DNA of 64,000 nucleotides from Prostheceraeus crozeri. Its lineage: Eukaryota > Platyhelminthes > Polycladida > Euryleptidae. A program made the translations under genes and the position numbers. The stretch is taken from the NCBI GenBank assembly GCA_907163375.1, contig CAJQUW010012931.1, positions 80,034 through 144,033 of the forward strand. Reading direction: 5' to 3'. A model generated the notes under the pieces. That model had not been told where the DNA came from. It saw only the letters and a list, made by a program, of their open reading frames with translations, and searched no databases. Every line of letters begins with the position of its first letter. Within the stretch, counting starts at the first letter, position 1. Positions 35,824 to 43,120 of this stretch are shown here, in pieces.

Positions 35824-36234
35824 ATGTCTTTCTCAAACGACTGCGGAACATTACGTTTTCATAGGCAAAGTTTAAAAGGAGCTGTTCAAGATTATGTGAT
35901 AAATTTTCATAAAGATGAGACCGACATCGAAGCAGTGGTTGATGATGCTAGCACTCTATTTCTAGAGTTAATGAATACATTCTCTGATAGCATTATCATG
36001 GCGCGATTAGTTGCGAAAATTAAGTTTAGTCATTTTGGAAAGCAAGAGGTGGAAAGTCGCTCTTTCCATTTTGCTTCTTATTCAATGGAAGTGGTAGATC
36101 ACCCCCAAGAATTTTTTAAAAGACATATGATAAAAATTGCCGAACGTCTTAACGCATTTAACCATCATGGTAGCAGTCTAGTGATTGAAGCGATTTCAGA
36201 TATTCACATTCAACTTTCCATAAACAAAAATTAA
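35824..36234 (+). CDS. Polinton-type protein related to the PolB upstream region
   Basis: A 136-residue frame. The second half (FHFASYSMEVVDHP, AERLNAFNHHGSSLVIEAISDIHIQLS) resembles a domain placed before PolB in Polintons, here also seen in 49497-50164 (LNFHIQCL, RDSALIFDGVDSAMFKI). This suggests a duplicated partner domain. The function is unknown. It lies in the leftward early-like cluster, with no ATGCAAA motif ahead. Confidence 0.5.
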   Translation: MSFSNDCGTLRFHRQSLKGAVQDYVINFHKDETDIEAVVDDASTLFLELMNTFSDSIIMARLVAKIKFSHFGKQEVESRSFHFASYSMEVVDHPQEFFKRHMIKIAERLNAFNHHGSSLVIEAISDIHIQLSINKN

Positions 36235-36236
36235 AA

Positions 36237-36560
36237 ATGCAGTGGTACTTGATTGTAGCACAACTGGTTTTCGAGCTATGTCTGCTCACTCTCGAAGTAT
36301 ATTCCTTCTGTACATGCGTCTATTATTTAGAAAAGGCTAGCAAATTCATATCTTCAAAAAGACTTGCTATAGACATCAGTAACGGTGAAACTATGTGTTG
36401 CGATGTATGTAAGCGAAAGGATGGAAATGAAAAGCGCATCTTCAAGAGATGTAAGCATGCTTTTTGTCAACGCTGTTTCATACGTAATTGCATTCAACTT
36501 TGCCAATGTAACCACTGTGATATTGCTCATTTCGAGTGTCACTTATGTCGCAATAGTTAG
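36237..36560 (+). CDS. Membrane-anchored RING-finger protein
   Basis: The ATG is 2 bp after the previous stop. Residues about 4-32 form a hydrophobic segment (YLIVAQLVFELCLLTLEVY). The C-terminal half has CCDVCKRK, RCKHAFCQRCF, CQCNHC and CHLC, a C3HC4-like RING. RING proteins often act as ubiquitin ligases, so a role in host protein turnover is possible. This is the second zinc protein in the cluster. Confidence 0.6.
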   Translation: MQWYLIVAQLVFELCLLTLEVYSFCTCVYYLEKASKFISSKRLAIDISNGETMCCDVCKRKDGNEKRIFKRCKHAFCQRCFIRNCIQLCQCNHCDIAHFECHLCRNS

Positions 36561-36564
36561 TACC

Positions 36565-36577
36565 TATGCAAATGTGG
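36565..36577 (+). promoter_or_regulatory. ATGCAAA motif, copy 1
   Basis: TATGCAAATGTGG sits between the RING gene and the basic-protein gene, 46 bp before its ATG. It is one of six copies found at the head of transcription units in this element. Confidence 0.55.
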
Positions 36578-36611
36578 TAAAGATAGGTTTTAGCAAAGAC
36601 TAACACGAAAA

Positions 36612-36968
36612 ATGGCGAAACGTAAAATGACGAAACGTAAAAGTCAAAAGTTTTCTTCAGCCATTCAAGCTCTCCGACGAATGAAAGCAAATCAGCGATA
36701 CAATGCTATACGACATGCCAACGATAAATTCATTCATGAAATTATTTCTCATGTGAGAAAGTTGAGGACGAAGAAATTAGCACCAAAACAACGAAAGTTA
36801 CTTAAGCGATATGCTACGAAATTGCGTTTCATCTCCAATCCTAAAGTCACCCTTCAAAGAAAGAGGAAAACTCTAACACAAAAGGGCGGTTTCCTTTCAG
36901 CAATACTTCCGATGTTAGCTCCTGTCGTGGGTAACCTATTGGGAAATATCTTTGGCTCTAAGCGTTAA
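36612..36968 (+). CDS. Basic core-like protein with hydrophobic glycine-rich tail
   Basis: 118 residues. The first 95 are rich in Lys/Arg (KRKMTKRKSQKF, KKLAPKQRKLLKRY). The tail GGFLSAILPMLAPVVGNLLG is a hydrophobic, glycine-rich helix. This layout recalls adenovirus pX/pVI-type core or membrane-active peptides and similar Polinton proteins. The role is inferred from composition only. Confidence 0.6.
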   Translation: MAKRKMTKRKSQKFSSAIQALRRMKANQRYNAIRHANDKFIHEIISHVRKLRTKKLAPKQRKLLKRYATKLRFISNPKVTLQRKRKTLTQKGGFLSAILPMLAPVVGNLLGNIFGSKR

Positions 36969-36969
36969 T

Positions 36970-36983
36970 TATGCAAATGTTGA
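36970..36983 (+). promoter_or_regulatory. ATGCAAA motif, copy 2
   Basis: TATGCAAATGTTG begins 29 bp before the ATPase ATG, right after the stop of the basic protein. Confidence 0.55.
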
Positions 36984-36999
36984 GTCTCAAAGTAATAAA

Positions 37000-37617
37000 A
37001 TGGATTTCAGACTTCAATGTGATAAAGTTCTGACTGTATCAGGTCCATCTCATGCAGGTAAAACTGTTTTCACGCTGAATTTATTGGATAAAAGAAGGGA
37101 GTTGTTTAGGGAAGCTATCAATCGAGTGATTTGGTGTTATGGTATTTATCAACCGTCGCTGTTTCAGGAATTGCAAAGTCGCAACTTTATTCGACATGAA
37201 GGAATTATTGCAGTGGATAAACTTCAGTCTAATGATGTTGTTGTATTGGATGATTTATTAAAAGAAAGTAAGAATTCAAAAGATGTTACAGATATGTTCA
37301 CTCGCGCAGCACACCATAAAAGGTGCTTTATCATCTATATCACACAAAATTTGTTTCCTGATGGAAAAGAAGCTCGTACACGAAACCTGAATACACACTA
37401 TTATGCTATTTTCAAGAATCCGCGAGATAAAAGTCAATTTGAAATTTTAGCGCGACAAGTTGCACCCAGAGGATCAAAAGCCTTAATTGAAATTTTTCAA
37501 GCAGCTACTGAAAAACCATACGGTTACTTATTCATTGACTTTACGCAAGAGTGTCCGGAAGAATTTAGATTTCGAAGTGATATTTTGAAAACTCCCATGA
37601 TTATCTACAAACTATGA
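37000..37617 (+). CDS. FtsK/HerA-type genome-packaging ATPase
   Basis: 205 residues. Walker A GPSHAGKT is at about 15-22, Walker B NDVVVLDD at about 79-86, and the sensor-like IYITQNLF follows. This is the A32/FtsK-HerA ATPase shared by Polintons, virophages and related viruses, which drives DNA into the capsid. The start is the ATG at 37000; an upstream TTG would overlap the previous gene. The stop overlaps the next start (ATGA). Confidence 0.9.
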   Translation: MDFRLQCDKVLTVSGPSHAGKTVFTLNLLDKRRELFREAINRVIWCYGIYQPSLFQELQSRNFIRHEGIIAVDKLQSNDVVVLDDLLKESKNSKDVTDMFTRAAHHKRCFIIYITQNLFPDGKEARTRNLNTHYYAIFKNPRDKSQFEILARQVAPRGSKALIEIFQAATEKPYGYLFIDFTQECPEEFRFRSDILKTPMIIYKL

Positions 37618-38306
37618 GTTCTTATTCTCGCATGATTGTTATTCCTCAGGATGAATATGTACAATTGACTGCCATGCAGCAAGTAAAGCAACCTCTTGCA
37701 AATCAAATGTATAGGAAAGAAATAGATTATCAGCAAAATGTTCACATCAAAGATCCACATCGTGCTGTATTATTACAATCGGAAACTGTTGAGCAATTAA
37801 AAAACTTGAAGAATAAGATGCGTGACTCTGTATCGACTGCAACACCTTTAGCATCTCGCGCACATGCCATATCTCTTTTCAACAGTATTGAACCCCATCT
37901 CAATGTAAATGATAGAGGAGAAATCATTACAGATGAAAATAAAGTGATTGATGCTTCACGTTATGAAGACTTGATTCAGTATGCGACACGTAGAAAGCGC
38001 CGTCAGGGCTATGTTCCACCTGGTTGGTCATACTTTCTTAAACTATTGAAAAAGCATAATGTACCAAAATTTGCTTTGAATAATGAGACATTGAAAGAAC
38101 TTGATTCAACAGTGGCTACTGCTCCAATGCTTCAGACGATGAAAATGCCAACAAATTGGTTTAAGGCGTCACCTGCTACATCCCCTCCCACACTCACTAA
38201 GCAAACAAGAGGAAGAACTCGACGTAGATCTACATCGCCACTAAAACTAGTAAAAGGAAAACGTAAAACAGCTCCTCCCAGGAAATACATGTTCTCAGAC
38301 TATTAA
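37614..38306 (+). CDS. Polinton core/structural-type protein, basic tail
   Basis: 230 residues, overlapping the ATPase by 4 bp. The N-half is acidic-mixed, the middle has RKRRQGYVPPGWSYFLKLLK, and the C-tail is very basic (RGRTRRRSTS, KGKRKTAPPRK). Proteins of this place and make-up in Polintons are thought to be virion or core components. No motif of its own precedes it, so it probably rides on the ATPase transcript. Confidence 0.55.
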   Translation: MSSYSRMIVIPQDEYVQLTAMQQVKQPLANQMYRKEIDYQQNVHIKDPHRAVLLQSETVEQLKNLKNKMRDSVSTATPLASRAHAISLFNSIEPHLNVNDRGEIITDENKVIDASRYEDLIQYATRRKRRQGYVPPGWSYFLKLLKKHNVPKFALNNETLKELDSTVATAPMLQTMKMPTNWFKASPATSPPTLTKQTRGRTRRRSTSPLKLVKGKRKTAPPRKYMFSDY

Positions 38307-38307
38307 T

Positions 38308-38523
38308 ATGAAGCAGATGTGTTGCTTGCCATGTAATGAGCCGCCAGAGGTGAATGTCGTTGTCACTTGCACTTGCTGCGCCAGCTCTCACAATGAAACC
38401 CCTAAGCAATGTGAACACGATCGCAAAACCGCTAAAGCTAAATGCTGCAGTTGTTGTAAATGTAGAAAGGCAAGAAAGCAAAAAGATGAGAAGGAGGAAA
38501 AAGAGTCAGTCGTCATCGACTGA
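38308..38523 (+). CDS. Small cysteine-rich protein overlapping the integrase start
   Basis: 71 residues with about 13 Cys, arranged in pairs (MCCLPC, CTCCASS, CCSCCKC), followed by a charged tail (KDEKEEKES). The start lies 1 bp after the previous stop. It overlaps the integrase frame by about 38 bp. It may be metal-binding or membrane-attached by acylation; no family is recognised. Confidence 0.5.
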   Translation: MKQMCCLPCNEPPEVNVVVTCTCCASSHNETPKQCEHDRKTAKAKCCSCCKCRKARKQKDEKEEKESVVID

Positions 38524-39574
38524 ACGTTTGAAGTCAATCTATTATGATGTAAAACATCCGGCAGGATTTGCATCGATCAAGAAATTATCAAAAGCGAGTG
38601 GTCTTCCACAATCACAAGTGAAACGATGGTTAAAGGGTCAGGCTACCTATACACTCCACAAACAAGCGAAAAAGAAGTACCGCACCCGCCATTATATTGT
38701 TCATGACATCGATGAACAGTGGCAAGCAGATTTGTGCGATGTTGCCTCCATTTCAAAACATAACTCGGGCAATAATTTTATTTTAACCGTCATTGATATT
38801 TTCTCGCGTTATGCGTGGGCTCAACCTTTAAAAACTAAAGAAGGGAAAGGAGTAGCAAAAGCATTCCAAACAATTTTTCGAGAAGGTCGGATTCCAAAAA
38901 GAATTCAGAGTGATCAAGGAAAAGAGTTTGAAAATCAGCATGTGAGAAGATTATTTGAGAGGCATGACATTGAGTTGTTTAGTGTAAAGAGTGCTTATAA
39001 AGCTGCACTCGTTGAACGTTTTAATCGCACATTAAAAAATCGCTTGTGGCGACATTTTACTGCCAACTTAACACAAAATTGGACAAAGGTTCTACAAGAT
39101 ACACTCCATGCCTACAATCACTCTATCCATCGTTCTATTGGACTCAGACCAGTAGATGTAAATGCTGACAATGTAGATAAAGTGCGCGAATCATTCCAAC
39201 GTAAACGCACTCATTTGAAAAGTGATGTGAAAATTGGTGATAAAGTTCGTATCTCAAAAGTGAAAAGTGTTTTTGCTAAAGGGTACCTTCCGAATTGGAC
39301 AGAGGAGGTATTTACAGTATCAAGGATTAATCAAAAAGACTCTCCGACCACCTACAAGTTGAAAGATTATGATAATGAAGAAATTGAGGGTAGCTTTTAC
39401 CGCGATGAGATTGAGGTAGTCACTGAAAGTGAAACATATTTGGTAGAGAAAATCATTCGATGTAAAAAACGGCAAGGTGAAGAATGGTGTCTTGTTAAAT
39501 GGAGTGGTTACCCTTCAAGTATGAACTCTTGGATGCGTCGTGCCGACATCTTTCATCTAAGTGATCGACAGTGA
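38486..39574 (+). CDS. Polinton integrase (rve) with chromodomain
   Basis: 362 residues from the chosen ATG. The N-terminal part is helix-turn-helix-like (FASIKKLSKASGLPQSQVKRWL). The RNase-H-fold catalytic domain carries D82 (WQADLCD), D143 (QSDQGKEF) and E177 (VERFNRT). The C-terminus has a chromodomain-like stretch (YLVEKIIRCK...CLVKWSGYPS...W). The enzyme joins element ends to host DNA; the chromodomain may steer insertion to marked chromatin. The upstream frame (to 38354) overlaps the Cys-rich gene and is less likely coding. Confidence 0.9.
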   Translation: MRRRKKSQSSSTERLKSIYYDVKHPAGFASIKKLSKASGLPQSQVKRWLKGQATYTLHKQAKKKYRTRHYIVHDIDEQWQADLCDVASISKHNSGNNFILTVIDIFSRYAWAQPLKTKEGKGVAKAFQTIFREGRIPKRIQSDQGKEFENQHVRRLFERHDIELFSVKSAYKAALVERFNRTLKNRLWRHFTANLTQNWTKVLQDTLHAYNHSIHRSIGLRPVDVNADNVDKVRESFQRKRTHLKSDVKIGDKVRISKVKSVFAKGYLPNWTEEVFTVSRINQKDSPTTYKLKDYDNEEIEGSFYRDEIEVVTESETYLVEKIIRCKKRQGEEWCLVKWSGYPSSMNSWMRRADIFHLSDRQ

Positions 39575-39576
39575 TT

Positions 39577-39592
39577 CATGCAAAGTTGTAAC
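39577..39592 (+). promoter_or_regulatory. ATGCAAA motif, copy 3
   Basis: CATGCAAAGTTGTAAC starts right after the integrase stop, 38 bp before the next ATG. Confidence 0.55.
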
Positions 39593-39615
39593 TAACAATG
39601 TTTAGGGTTTGAGCT

Positions 39616-40071
39616 ATGAATCCAACTGCCTCATTTTATTCACGACCCTCCTATGTAAGTGGTGGAGGACAAATTTACATCGGCGCTCGCCGCCAACGTG
39701 GAGGTAGCATACTTGGTGCACTGAAATCTGTTGTAGCACCTCTCATATCCAATGTCGGTAGATCTTTAAAACGAAATGTTTTAAGTAATGCCGTTGGCTT
39801 TGCTGGTGATGTTGCTAGTGATCTTTCCAGAGGTAGAAGTTTTAAGAGCAGTTTGTTGAATCGTGGGAAGGAACGCGGTTTAAAAACATTGAAGCAGACC
39901 TTTGCTGGTGTTACTCAAGGAAAGAAATCACCTAAACGAATGAAAAAAGGAAGGAGGAAACATCGCGGAGCTGGTAAGGCGCGATCTTCAGTCAAAAGGC
40001 ATTCACGCAAACGTCGCAGAGGCTCTAATCATTCATCAGGCGCTAAACGACGACGCTGCTATAACTTCTAA
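39616..40071 (+). CDS. Minor virion-type protein (pVI/core-like), basic tail
   Basis: 151 residues. The N-part has GGGQIYIGARRQRGG followed by an amphipathic stretch (ILGALKSVVAPLISNVGRSL). The C-tail is strongly basic (KKGRRKHRGAGKARS, RKRRRG). This matches minor capsid/cement proteins with a membrane-active helix in adenovirus-like and Polinton gene sets. It lies directly ahead of the capsid gene with a 2-bp gap. Confidence 0.65.
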   Translation: MNPTASFYSRPSYVSGGGQIYIGARRQRGGSILGALKSVVAPLISNVGRSLKRNVLSNAVGFAGDVASDLSRGRSFKSSLLNRGKERGLKTLKQTFAGVTQGKKSPKRMKKGRRKHRGAGKARSSVKRHSRKRRRGSNHSSGAKRRRCYNF

Positions 40072-40073
40072 TC

Positions 40074-41351
40074 ATGGAGTGTAAAACTTCCGGTTTTTGT
40101 TTGTTCGATCAACAAGCCATACAGACAGATATTCTTAGTTCAAGTATTGTAGATTATCATCCTCGAACAGCTGAGAATGCTGGCCCCATTGAATTTGTTA
40201 TTCCTGGTGGTAGTGATGACTACATAGATTTGAGTTATGCGATGCTTGATTTGAGGTTTAGAATTCAGCAAGCAGATGGAACTGCTATTGACGATGCACA
40301 TAAAGTTGGACTGAACAATTTACCATTGACTACATTACTTCGTGATGTTTCTCTAACGATTGGAGAGCAGCAGGTGGAAGGTGGTCAAAGCGATTATCCC
40401 TATAAATCATATTTCAATCATGTATCACAGTTTCATCCAGCAGCACAAAAAAGTCATATGGAAGCCATGGGATGGTACAGAGATGAAGCAGGAAAATTTG
40501 ATGTTGAAACAAACAGTGGCTTTGTAAAGCGATCTGCTATGATTAAAGATAGTAGAGTATGTCAGCTATATGGTCCGCTGAATTTAGACTTCTTTAGACA
40601 GTCAAAGTTTTTACTGTGTAATACCAGCATGCGACTCAAGCTGACATTGAATAAGCCTGAATTTGCGCTGAATGCATTTGCTAAAGTTGACAATTTTAGA
40701 ATTCATGTGGAAGATATTGCACTTTACATTCGTCGAGTAGTACCGAATCCAAGTGTCATTAGAGGGCATGCTGAAGGCCTTAACCGCCAAAATGCCATTT
40801 ACCCCGTTCAGCATACAAAGCTTCTCACCTTTACAATTCCGAAAGATCAAAAGAGTTTCATGAAAGATGGCCTCTTTCCATCGGAAGCACCGAAGCTCCT
40901 CATGGTGGCAATGGTTGAAAATGATGCATTTAATGGTAATATAAAGAAGAATCCTTTCAATTTTAAACACAATCAGTTAAGTGAAATTGCTTTACGTGTA
41001 AATGGTGTGAGTCATCCTGGTCCACCCTACAAACCAGATTTTGCTTCGGATCAATTTATGCGCAGTTATGTTGATTTTATGGATGTCTTTGGCTTTTACA
41101 ATACGGATGACACCAACGGACTGACTATGAAAGAGTTTAAGAGTGGATATACTATTTATGCATTTGATTTGACTGCTGACAGCGATATTAGTGCACCCTA
41201 TCGTCAAGCGAACGTGCCTCATAATATTCGTTTGGATTTGACGTTCAAAAGAACACTACCTGAGACGATCAATGTATTAATTTATGCAGTCTTCGATTCA
41301 AATATTGAAATTACAAAGTATCGTGACGTGATTCTTCAGTATAATCGTTAA
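40074..41351 (+). CDS. Double-jelly-roll-type capsid protein
   Basis: 425 residues. Blocks typical of the Polinton capsid family (often named F54H12.2-like in animal genomes) are present: the N-terminal GPIEFVIPGGSDDYIDL, NPFNFKHNQLSEIALRVNG, the YTIYAFDLTAD region and a beta-rich end. The length fits a double jelly-roll capsomer. The stop shares a base with the protease start. It is expected to form the icosahedral shell. Confidence 0.8.
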   Translation: MECKTSGFCLFDQQAIQTDILSSSIVDYHPRTAENAGPIEFVIPGGSDDYIDLSYAMLDLRFRIQQADGTAIDDAHKVGLNNLPLTTLLRDVSLTIGEQQVEGGQSDYPYKSYFNHVSQFHPAAQKSHMEAMGWYRDEAGKFDVETNSGFVKRSAMIKDSRVCQLYGPLNLDFFRQSKFLLCNTSMRLKLTLNKPEFALNAFAKVDNFRIHVEDIALYIRRVVPNPSVIRGHAEGLNRQNAIYPVQHTKLLTFTIPKDQKSFMKDGLFPSEAPKLLMVAMVENDAFNGNIKKNPFNFKHNQLSEIALRVNGVSHPGPPYKPDFASDQFMRSYVDFMDVFGFYNTDDTNGLTMKEFKSGYTIYAFDLTADSDISAPYRQANVPHNIRLDLTFKRTLPETINVLIYAVFDSNIEITKYRDVILQYNR

Positions 41352-41812
41352 TGAGTTGGTTGACTGCTGACGATATTAAGACTAAAGTGCAGCGTAATGC
41401 AGACGAAGCGACGTTGAAAGCTTTCGATAATGTCTATTCACTCGATACCTTACCACCTGCAGTAAATCACTATCCCATCTTTATTGTGCTAAACACTCAT
41501 TCACAGAATTTAGGCGGTGAGCATTGGAAAGCGATCTTTATTGGAGAAGACCGACGTGGTGAACTATTTGACTCTCTTGCTCAACCTCCAAATATACCAA
41601 CACAGCAGTGGTTGAGAAAACATACGCGTCAATATCAGCGAAATGAACGCATACTACAACATCCACTTTCATCAACGTGTGGTGCTTTTGTACTGTACTT
41701 CATCTTAAGACGTTTACATGTATCTCGATTTGCATCTGTTATTCAAAACTTTTCATGTAATCCATCCTCTAATGAAAAAATGATTTGTAAGTTCTATCAT
41801 GATTTGAAATAA
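41351..41812 (+). CDS. Adenain-like cysteine protease
   Basis: 153 residues. Catalytic set in Ulp1/adenain order: H58 (GEHWKAIF), D74 (LFDSLAQPP), Q103 and C110 (SSTCGAFVLYF), with the Q seven residues before C as in adenain. It is expected to cut virion precursors during maturation. Its stop overlaps an AATAAA (41808-41813). Confidence 0.85.
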   Translation: MSWLTADDIKTKVQRNADEATLKAFDNVYSLDTLPPAVNHYPIFIVLNTHSQNLGGEHWKAIFIGEDRRGELFDSLAQPPNIPTQQWLRKHTRQYQRNERILQHPLSSTCGAFVLYFILRRLHVSRFASVIQNFSCNPSSNEKMICKFYHDLK

Positions 41813-41843
41813 AAACATCATGTTGGAAAAATTGTTTTTTATT
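41808..41843. terminator. Convergent polyadenylation signals
   Basis: AATAAA on the plus strand overlaps the protease stop (41808-41813). AATAAA on the minus strand (41838-41843) overlaps the TBP-like stop. Two units end tail to tail within about 30 bp. Confidence 0.65.
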
Positions 41844-42384
41844 TTACAATCCGCTGGGTACGTACATACTCAATGAGATAGTCTAGGATCATATTTGCTT
41901 GTACATGAGATTTTAGTCCAGTAATGATCACTTTACTATTATGAAAGATTGCCACATGCACAGGTAACCAACAACTAATGAGAGCTGCAGGAAAAAGTTC
42001 GGGTTCATAACACAAACTGTAACTGCTGGTACGAATCTTCAAAAATGATAGACTGTCACTCAATTGAGTAGAGATCACCATATTGTCCACAGTCAGATTC
42101 GACATCACACACCTCTCCCTCTTCCATATCCGACGTAGTAGTCTTTGTAGCTCTAAGCGCATTGACTGCGCCGATGAATGAGAAAGGGCGCCGAGAATCT
42201 GTACAGTCCCATTTGGGAAGAGTTGAAGATTCCGTGAATTGTTCATCTTCACCACTAACATTTGAGGACGACCCGGGTAATACTTGCTGTTTGGAAGCTG
42301 TTGGTGTAATGTTGTGAGATCGATTTTGGTATAGAGTCTGAAGCGACGGAGAATGTTGACGATGGTGTAGCGATGGCGCTTCAT
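41839..42384 (-). CDS. TATA-binding-protein (TBP) homologue
   Basis: 181 residues, almost exactly the size of a TBP core. There are two repeats. The first (about 5-85) has YTIVNIL, KIDLTTL, YYPGRPQMLVVKM and NLQLFPNGTVQILGA. The second (about 96-175) has NMVISTQL, YEPELFP and VAIFHNSKVIITGLKS. YEPELFP and the IF-x3-K-x2-TG block are hallmarks of TBP, and phenylalanines stand at sites where TBP kinks DNA. TBP binds TATA and nucleates transcription. The ATG at 42384 lies 43 bp after a TATAAAAGG box. The frame also runs upstream to 42528 over the PC4-like gene, probably without use. Confidence 0.8.
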   Translation of the reverse strand: MKRHRYTIVNILRRFRLYTKIDLTTLHQQLPNSKYYPGRPQMLVVKMNNSRNLQLFPNGTVQILGALSHSSAQSMRLELQRLLRRIWKRERCVMSNLTVDNMVISTQLSDSLSFLKIRTSSYSLCYEPELFPAALISCWLPVHVAIFHNSKVIITGLKSHVQANMILDYLIEYVRTQRIVK

Positions 42385-42706
42385 GATGAAAGAATGAGTA
42401 AATTGAGCGATGTACCTTCCTTTTATACTTTTCCCAACTACCTTGATGAAATGTGAAGTTAGTATGAAGTTGGGAATGATAGAGTTGAATTCGCCGATTG
42501 TTGACGCGCAACCAGATGCGATTTCCAATACGTGAATGTCTTTTCATATAGAAGTATTTTAAATCCTTCATGATATGATGTAGAGATTGAAAATGACGAT
42601 AAGATAAAGCAAACTCTCTTCTCACATTTCCAGTTGAATCTTTGAAATAGACGTTTCGATCATGATCCGTTTCAATACGTTGTAGGGAATCTAATTTCCA
42701 ACTCAT
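42056..42706 (-). CDS. PC4-like protein 2 (overlaps the TBP-like gene)
   Basis: A 216-residue frame. The first 110 align with the paralogue just upstream (WKLDSLQRIETD, VYFKDSTGNV, SYRHFQSLHHIMKDLKYF, SWEKYKRKVHRSI). The pattern (short strands, a G-V-F strand, then Q/W-x2-L helix) resembles the PC4 coactivator/ssDNA-binding fold. The last 100 residues overlap the TBP-like frame and look low-complexity (SSSNVSGEDEQ), so they may not be functional. Preceded by an ATGCAAAT 35 bp ahead. Confidence 0.5.
   Translation of the reverse strand: MSWKLDSLQRIETDHDRNVYFKDSTGNVRREFALSYRHFQSLHHIMKDLKYFYMKRHSRIGNRIWLRVNNRRIQLYHSQLHTNFTFHQGSWEKYKRKVHRSIYSFFHHEAPSLHHRQHSPSLQTLYQNRSHNITPTASKQQVLPGSSSNVSGEDEQFTESSTLPKWDCTDSRRPFSFIGAVNALRATKTTTSDMEEGEVCDVESDCGQYGDLYSIE
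42419..42427 (-). promoter_or_regulatory. TATA box ahead of the TBP-like gene
   Basis: The minus strand reads TATAAAAGG, a strong TATA box inside the 3' part of the neighbouring PC4-like coding frame. Spacing to the ATG (about 35 bp from its end) suits a short leader. Confidence 0.45.
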
Positions 42707-42728
42707 GGTGTGTGATAGTCATGTCTGA

Positions 42729-43085
42729 TTAAGATTTGCATAGTAGGGCGATGAACTCACGACGAATAAATGTCATGATGGAGCGATGTATGTATCTTCT
42801 ATACTTCTCCCAATTGTATTTGCGAAATGAGAAACAGTTTGCGGAATGAGAATGGTAGATTTGAATTTCATTTCTGTAATGTTGAAGCCAAACTTGATCA
42901 CCCAGGGAGATGAATCTTAATGTTTCAAAATATTCCAAATCCCTCATGATATCATTGAGGTTGACAAATTGTCGCCATGTTAATGTAATTCCTCTTGATG
43001 TATGACCATGAGAATTTTTGAAATGTACGTTTCCATCACGATCAACTCTGATATATTGTAGAGAGTCCAAAATCCAAGTCTTCAT
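42729..43085 (-). CDS. PC4-like protein 1
   Basis: 118 residues from the first ATG. LDSLQYIRVDRDGNVHFKN, RGITLTWRQFVNLNDIMRDLEYF and NWEKYRRYIHRSI parallel its neighbour; the RGI-x-L-x4-F/W-x2-L pattern is PC4-like. The second half may be another copy of the same half-fold. The two genes are tandem duplicates. Only 35 bp separate this start from the divergent gene at 43121. Confidence 0.5.
   Translation of the reverse strand: MKTWILDSLQYIRVDRDGNVHFKNSHGHTSRGITLTWRQFVNLNDIMRDLEYFETLRFISLGDQVWLQHYRNEIQIYHSHSANCFSFRKYNWEKYRRYIHRSIMTFIRREFIALLCKS
42734..42741 (-). promoter_or_regulatory. ATGCAAA motif, copy 4 (minus strand)
   Basis: ATGCAAAT on the minus strand, 35 bp before the ATG of PC4-like protein 2. 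This is the one copy reading leftward, as expected for a minus-strand unit. Confidence 0.5.
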
Positions 43086-43090
43086 GATGT

Positions 43091-43105
43091 TATGCAAAGT
43101 TGCAG
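43091..43105 (+). promoter_or_regulatory. ATGCAAA motif, copy 5
   Basis: TATGCAAAGTTGCAG in the 35-bp gap between divergent genes, starting 29 bp before the ATG at 43121. Confidence 0.55.
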
Positions 43106-43120
43106 ATTAGCAATATAAAA

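Noticed and set aside
36385-36603. 72-codon ORF overlapping the RING gene
   Set aside because: It is an alternative frame of the RING gene without its own motifs.
42385-42528. Upstream extension of the TBP-like frame
   Set aside because: It overlaps the conserved part of the PC4-like gene, while the ATG at 42384 gives a TBP-sized protein with a TATA box at good spacing.
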